Positions 6,301 through 6,486 of a stretch of 6,486 bases of DNA are shown here, piece after piece. The position numbers and the translations under genes were made by a program. Below the pieces are notes generated by a model. That model saw only the letters and a list, made by a program, of their open reading frames with translations. It did not search any database and was not told the DNA's origin. Origin of the DNA: Methanobacteriota archaeon (lineage in GTDB: Archaea > Thermoplasmatota > Thermoplasmata > RBG-16-68-12); the NCBI GenBank assembly GCA_005879015.1, contig VBMC01000134.1:1-6486 (forward strand), given 5' to 3'. The number at the start of each line of letters is the position of its first letter. The stretch's first letter is position 1.

Positions 6301-6486
6301 CCTGTGCGGAACCGGCCGGTCGACCTGCCTTGCCGAGGACCAAGTGGACCAGGTGGAATTCGCACGGGCGACTTCCCCTCTGCGCTCATCCCCGCATCTC
6401 GCAGCAGTTCCTGACTGCTCTATCACAACGGTTCGATGAACGCGCGCGGAGAGTCCGAGTTGCTTAAGTCGGCGCATTCCATTTGG

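Noticed and set aside
6294..6469. Inverted pair of ACTTAAGC octamers (6294-6301 and the complement at 6462-6469) as an operator or repeat
   Set aside because: Two 8-base matches around a palindromic TTAA 160 bases apart are readily expected by chance. At most they mark two TATA-like elements.
6250..6477. Upstream extension of the dienelactone hydrolase frame to 6477
   Set aside because: The family sequence begins at the ATG at 6249 or 6243. The extension is not domain-like and contains the promoter-like region and the AAGG/GTGAT ribosome-binding candidates.

Overview
The window is a GC-rich prokaryotic fragment. Several intergenic stretches carry short AT-rich boxes about 25-27 bases ahead of plausible transcription starts. 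One of these implies a leaderless message, and I see no convincing bacterial -35/-10 pairs. This style suggests an archaeon, perhaps a GC-rich Thermoplasmatota-like lineage, but the lineage call is only moderately supported. There is no rRNA, tRNA, CRISPR array or insertion sequence.

Layout: (1) At the left edge lies the 3' part of an unrecognised plus-strand gene (2-748). (2) A minus-strand block follows, read right to left: GTPase B (2684-3604), its paralogue GTPase A (1590-2597), then a protein resembling the N-terminal and middle domains of GTPase-associated protein 1, GAP1 (718-1578), 11 bases after GTPase A. (3) Divergent from this block, across a short AT-rich promoter region, is a plus-strand gene (3680-5524, possibly starting nearer 3731). 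It encodes a fusion of an alpha/beta-hydrolase and an AAA+ ATPase. (4) Convergent with that gene is a dienelactone-hydrolase family gene (5557-6249). The last ~237 bases hold its promoter region and nothing else I can support.

The core of interest is 718-5524. GAP1-type proteins and paired ('double') GTPases are known as partners in NTP-dependent predicted conflict/defence systems of mostly multicellular or complex bacteria. Here a compact set appears: two tandem-duplicated GTPases, one with a complete G1/G3/G4 set and one whose G3 motif is destroyed (K107-S-F-A110 in place of DxxG), plus a short GAP1-like partner. Next to them, divergently transcribed, is a potential AAA+-controlled hydrolase. 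A working model is that the GTPase pair and GAP1-like protein form a nucleotide-dependent switch, with the hydrolase-AAA+ protein as a possible effector or second switch. That coupling is an inference from gene order and the shared promoter region, not something the sequence proves.
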